From the NCBI GenBank assembly GCA_015494165.1, contig WGBS01000148.1:1-7270 (forward strand): a stretch of 7,270 nucleotides of DNA, read 5' to 3'. Numbering within the stretch: the stretch's first letter is position 1; every line of letters begins with the position of its first letter. The notes under the pieces were generated by a model that did no database searches, was not told the origin of the DNA, and saw nothing but the letters and a program-made list of their open reading frames with translations. Shown in pieces: positions 6,427-7,270 of this stretch. The position numbers and the translations under genes are program-made. This DNA comes from Gammaproteobacteria bacterium (GTDB lineage Bacteria; Pseudomonadota; Gammaproteobacteria; S144-34).

Positions 6427-7270
6427 GCGCAGGCGGCGAGCGCGGCGCGGCCGGGGCGCGGCCGCGGGCGGCCGGCGGGGGCGGCGCCCCCGTGCGCCTC
6501 GGCGTCGTCATGGACCCCATCGGGGGCATCAAGATCGCCAAGGACAGCACCTTCGCCATGCTGCTCGCGGCGCAGGCGCGCGGCTGGGAGCTGCGCTACA
6601 TGGAGCTCGGCGACCTGTGGCTGGAGGGGGCGCAGGCACGCGCGCGCATGCGCCCCCTCGCCGTGCGCGACGACCCGCACGGCTGGCACGAGCTCGGCGA
6701 CCCCGAGGAGGCGCCGCTCGCCGCCCTCGACGTCGTGCTCATGCGCAAGGACCCGCCCGTGGACCTCGAGTACCTGCGCGCGACCTGGATCCTGGAGCGC
6801 GCCGAGGCCGAGGGGGTGCTCGTCGTCAACGCGGCCCGGGCGCTGCGCAACGTGGACGAGAAGCTGTGGACGGCGTGGTTCGCCGACCTCGCCCCGCCCT
6901 TCGTCGTCACGCGCGAGCCGGCGCGCATCGAGGCCTTCCTCGAGCGCGAGGGCGAGATCGTGCTCAAGCCGCTGGGACGCATGGGCGGGCAGGGCGTCTT
7001 CTACCTGCGCCGCGACGACCCCAACCGCCCGGTGGTCATCGAGACGGTCACCGCCCACGGCCGGCGCTTCTGCATGGCGCAGCGCTTCGTGCCGGAGATC
7101 CGCACCGGCGGCGAGGTTGCCGCGCACCTCGCCGCCGGAGGCCGCGCCGAGGGCGTGGCGCTGGACGCGCGCGAGCGCGCGATCTGCGCGCGCCTCGGGC
7201 CCGTGCTGCGGCGCGAGGGGCTGCTCTTCGTCGGCATCGACGTCATCGGCGGCTGGCTCACCGAGATCAA
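6423..7270 (+). CDS. gshB: Glutathione synthetase (ATP-grasp), partial at right edge, with an internal in-frame deletion
   Basis: Second enzyme of the pathway, adding glycine to gamma-glutamylcysteine with ATP. 282 codons are visible. After an Ala/Gly/Arg-rich extension (1-22) the family start VRLGVVMDPIGGIKIAKDST appears, then MLLAAQARGWELRYMELGDL, VVLMRKDPPVDLEYLRATWI, LRNVDEKLWTAWF, VLKPLGRMGG (K182 equals E. coli K160), FCMAQRFVPEIR, LAAGGR and GLLFVGIDVIGGWLTEI. The rest, about 35 residues by comparison with E. coli, lies outside. Between VPEIR (ends 227) and GGE (229) about 22 residues are absent: E. coli 207-228, which carry the conserved DGDKR...DGEPVP...RIP segment. The flexible catalytic loop reads GGEVAAHLAAGGR where the family has GGETRGNLAAGGR, so the essential Arg (E. 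coli R233) is Ala. Frame is kept. The start is supported by the ATGA overlap with gshA and GGAGG about 5 bases upstream. Whether the enzyme works is uncertain. Confidence 0.9.
   Translation, partial: MSAGGERGAAGARPRAAGGGGAPVRLGVVMDPIGGIKIAKDSTFAMLLAAQARGWELRYMELGDLWLEGAQARARMRPLAVRDDPHGWHELGDPEEAPLAALDVVLMRKDPPVDLEYLRATWILERAEAEGVLVVNAARALRNVDEKLWTAWFADLAPPFVVTREPARIEAFLEREGEIVLKPLGRMGGQGVFYLRRDDPNRPVVIETVTAHGRRFCMAQRFVPEIRTGGEVAAHLAAGGRAEGVALDARERAICARLGPVLRREGLLFVGIDVIGGWLTEI
6477..6491 (+). repeat. Small GC hairpin in the 5' coding part of gshB
   Basis: GGGGGC (6477-6482) and GCCCCC (6486-6491) form a perfect 6-bp stem with a 3-base GGC loop. It lies inside the low-complexity N-terminal extension of gshB, immediately before an in-frame GTG (6492) that would start the protein at the conserved VRLGVVMDP. 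It could slow translation or merely reflect GC bias. Confidence 0.35.

Noticed and set aside
1..7270. A new mobile, defence or CRISPR system
   Set aside because: No spaced repeats, transposase, integrase or unknown gene cassettes are seen. All coding regions belong to the known Pil-Chp and glutathione gene sets.

Overview
This window comes from a very GC-rich Gammaproteobacterium with type IV pili. Gene order and protein similarity place it in the pseudomonad/Chromatiales sphere; the exact genus cannot be read from the sequence. It holds two divergent gene sets separated by a short, unusually AT-rich intergenic region (about 4862-5121).

Minus strand, read from about 4861 down to 1: pilG - pilH - pilI - pilJ - pilK - chpA (chpA runs off the left edge). 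This is the Pil-Chp chemosensory array that controls twitching motility, type IV pilus extension/retraction and, in Pseudomonas aeruginosa, surface sensing and cAMP. PilJ is the membrane receptor (MCP), PilI the CheW-type adaptor, PilK the CheR-type receptor methyltransferase, ChpA the large histidine kinase, and PilG and PilH the CheY-like output regulators. Genes are tightly packed (ATGA overlap pilK/chpA, 14 bp pilJ/pilK, 21 bp pilH/pilI), except for two GC-rich spacers of about 100 bp, pilG/pilH and pilI/pilJ.

Plus strand, from 5122 to the right edge: gshA - gshB, the two-step glutathione pathway, translationally coupled by an ATGA overlap. GshA is of the Acidithiobacillus-type family (Pfam GshA / TIGRFAM gshA_ferroox), not the E. 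coli type. GshB is the usual proteobacterial ATP-grasp glutathione synthetase and is cut by the right edge.

The gene content is a known system: in P. aeruginosa gshB also lies next to pilG. The main anomaly is inside gshB. About 22 residues that are strongly conserved in the family are missing in frame, and the catalytic-loop Arg (E. coli R233) is replaced, so the encoded enzyme may be inactive, altered, or the product of a sequence error. A second small point is that pilH and pilI are in the same frame and are separated by a single TGA-C stop. Long plus-strand ORFs across the pil genes are GC-driven shadows.
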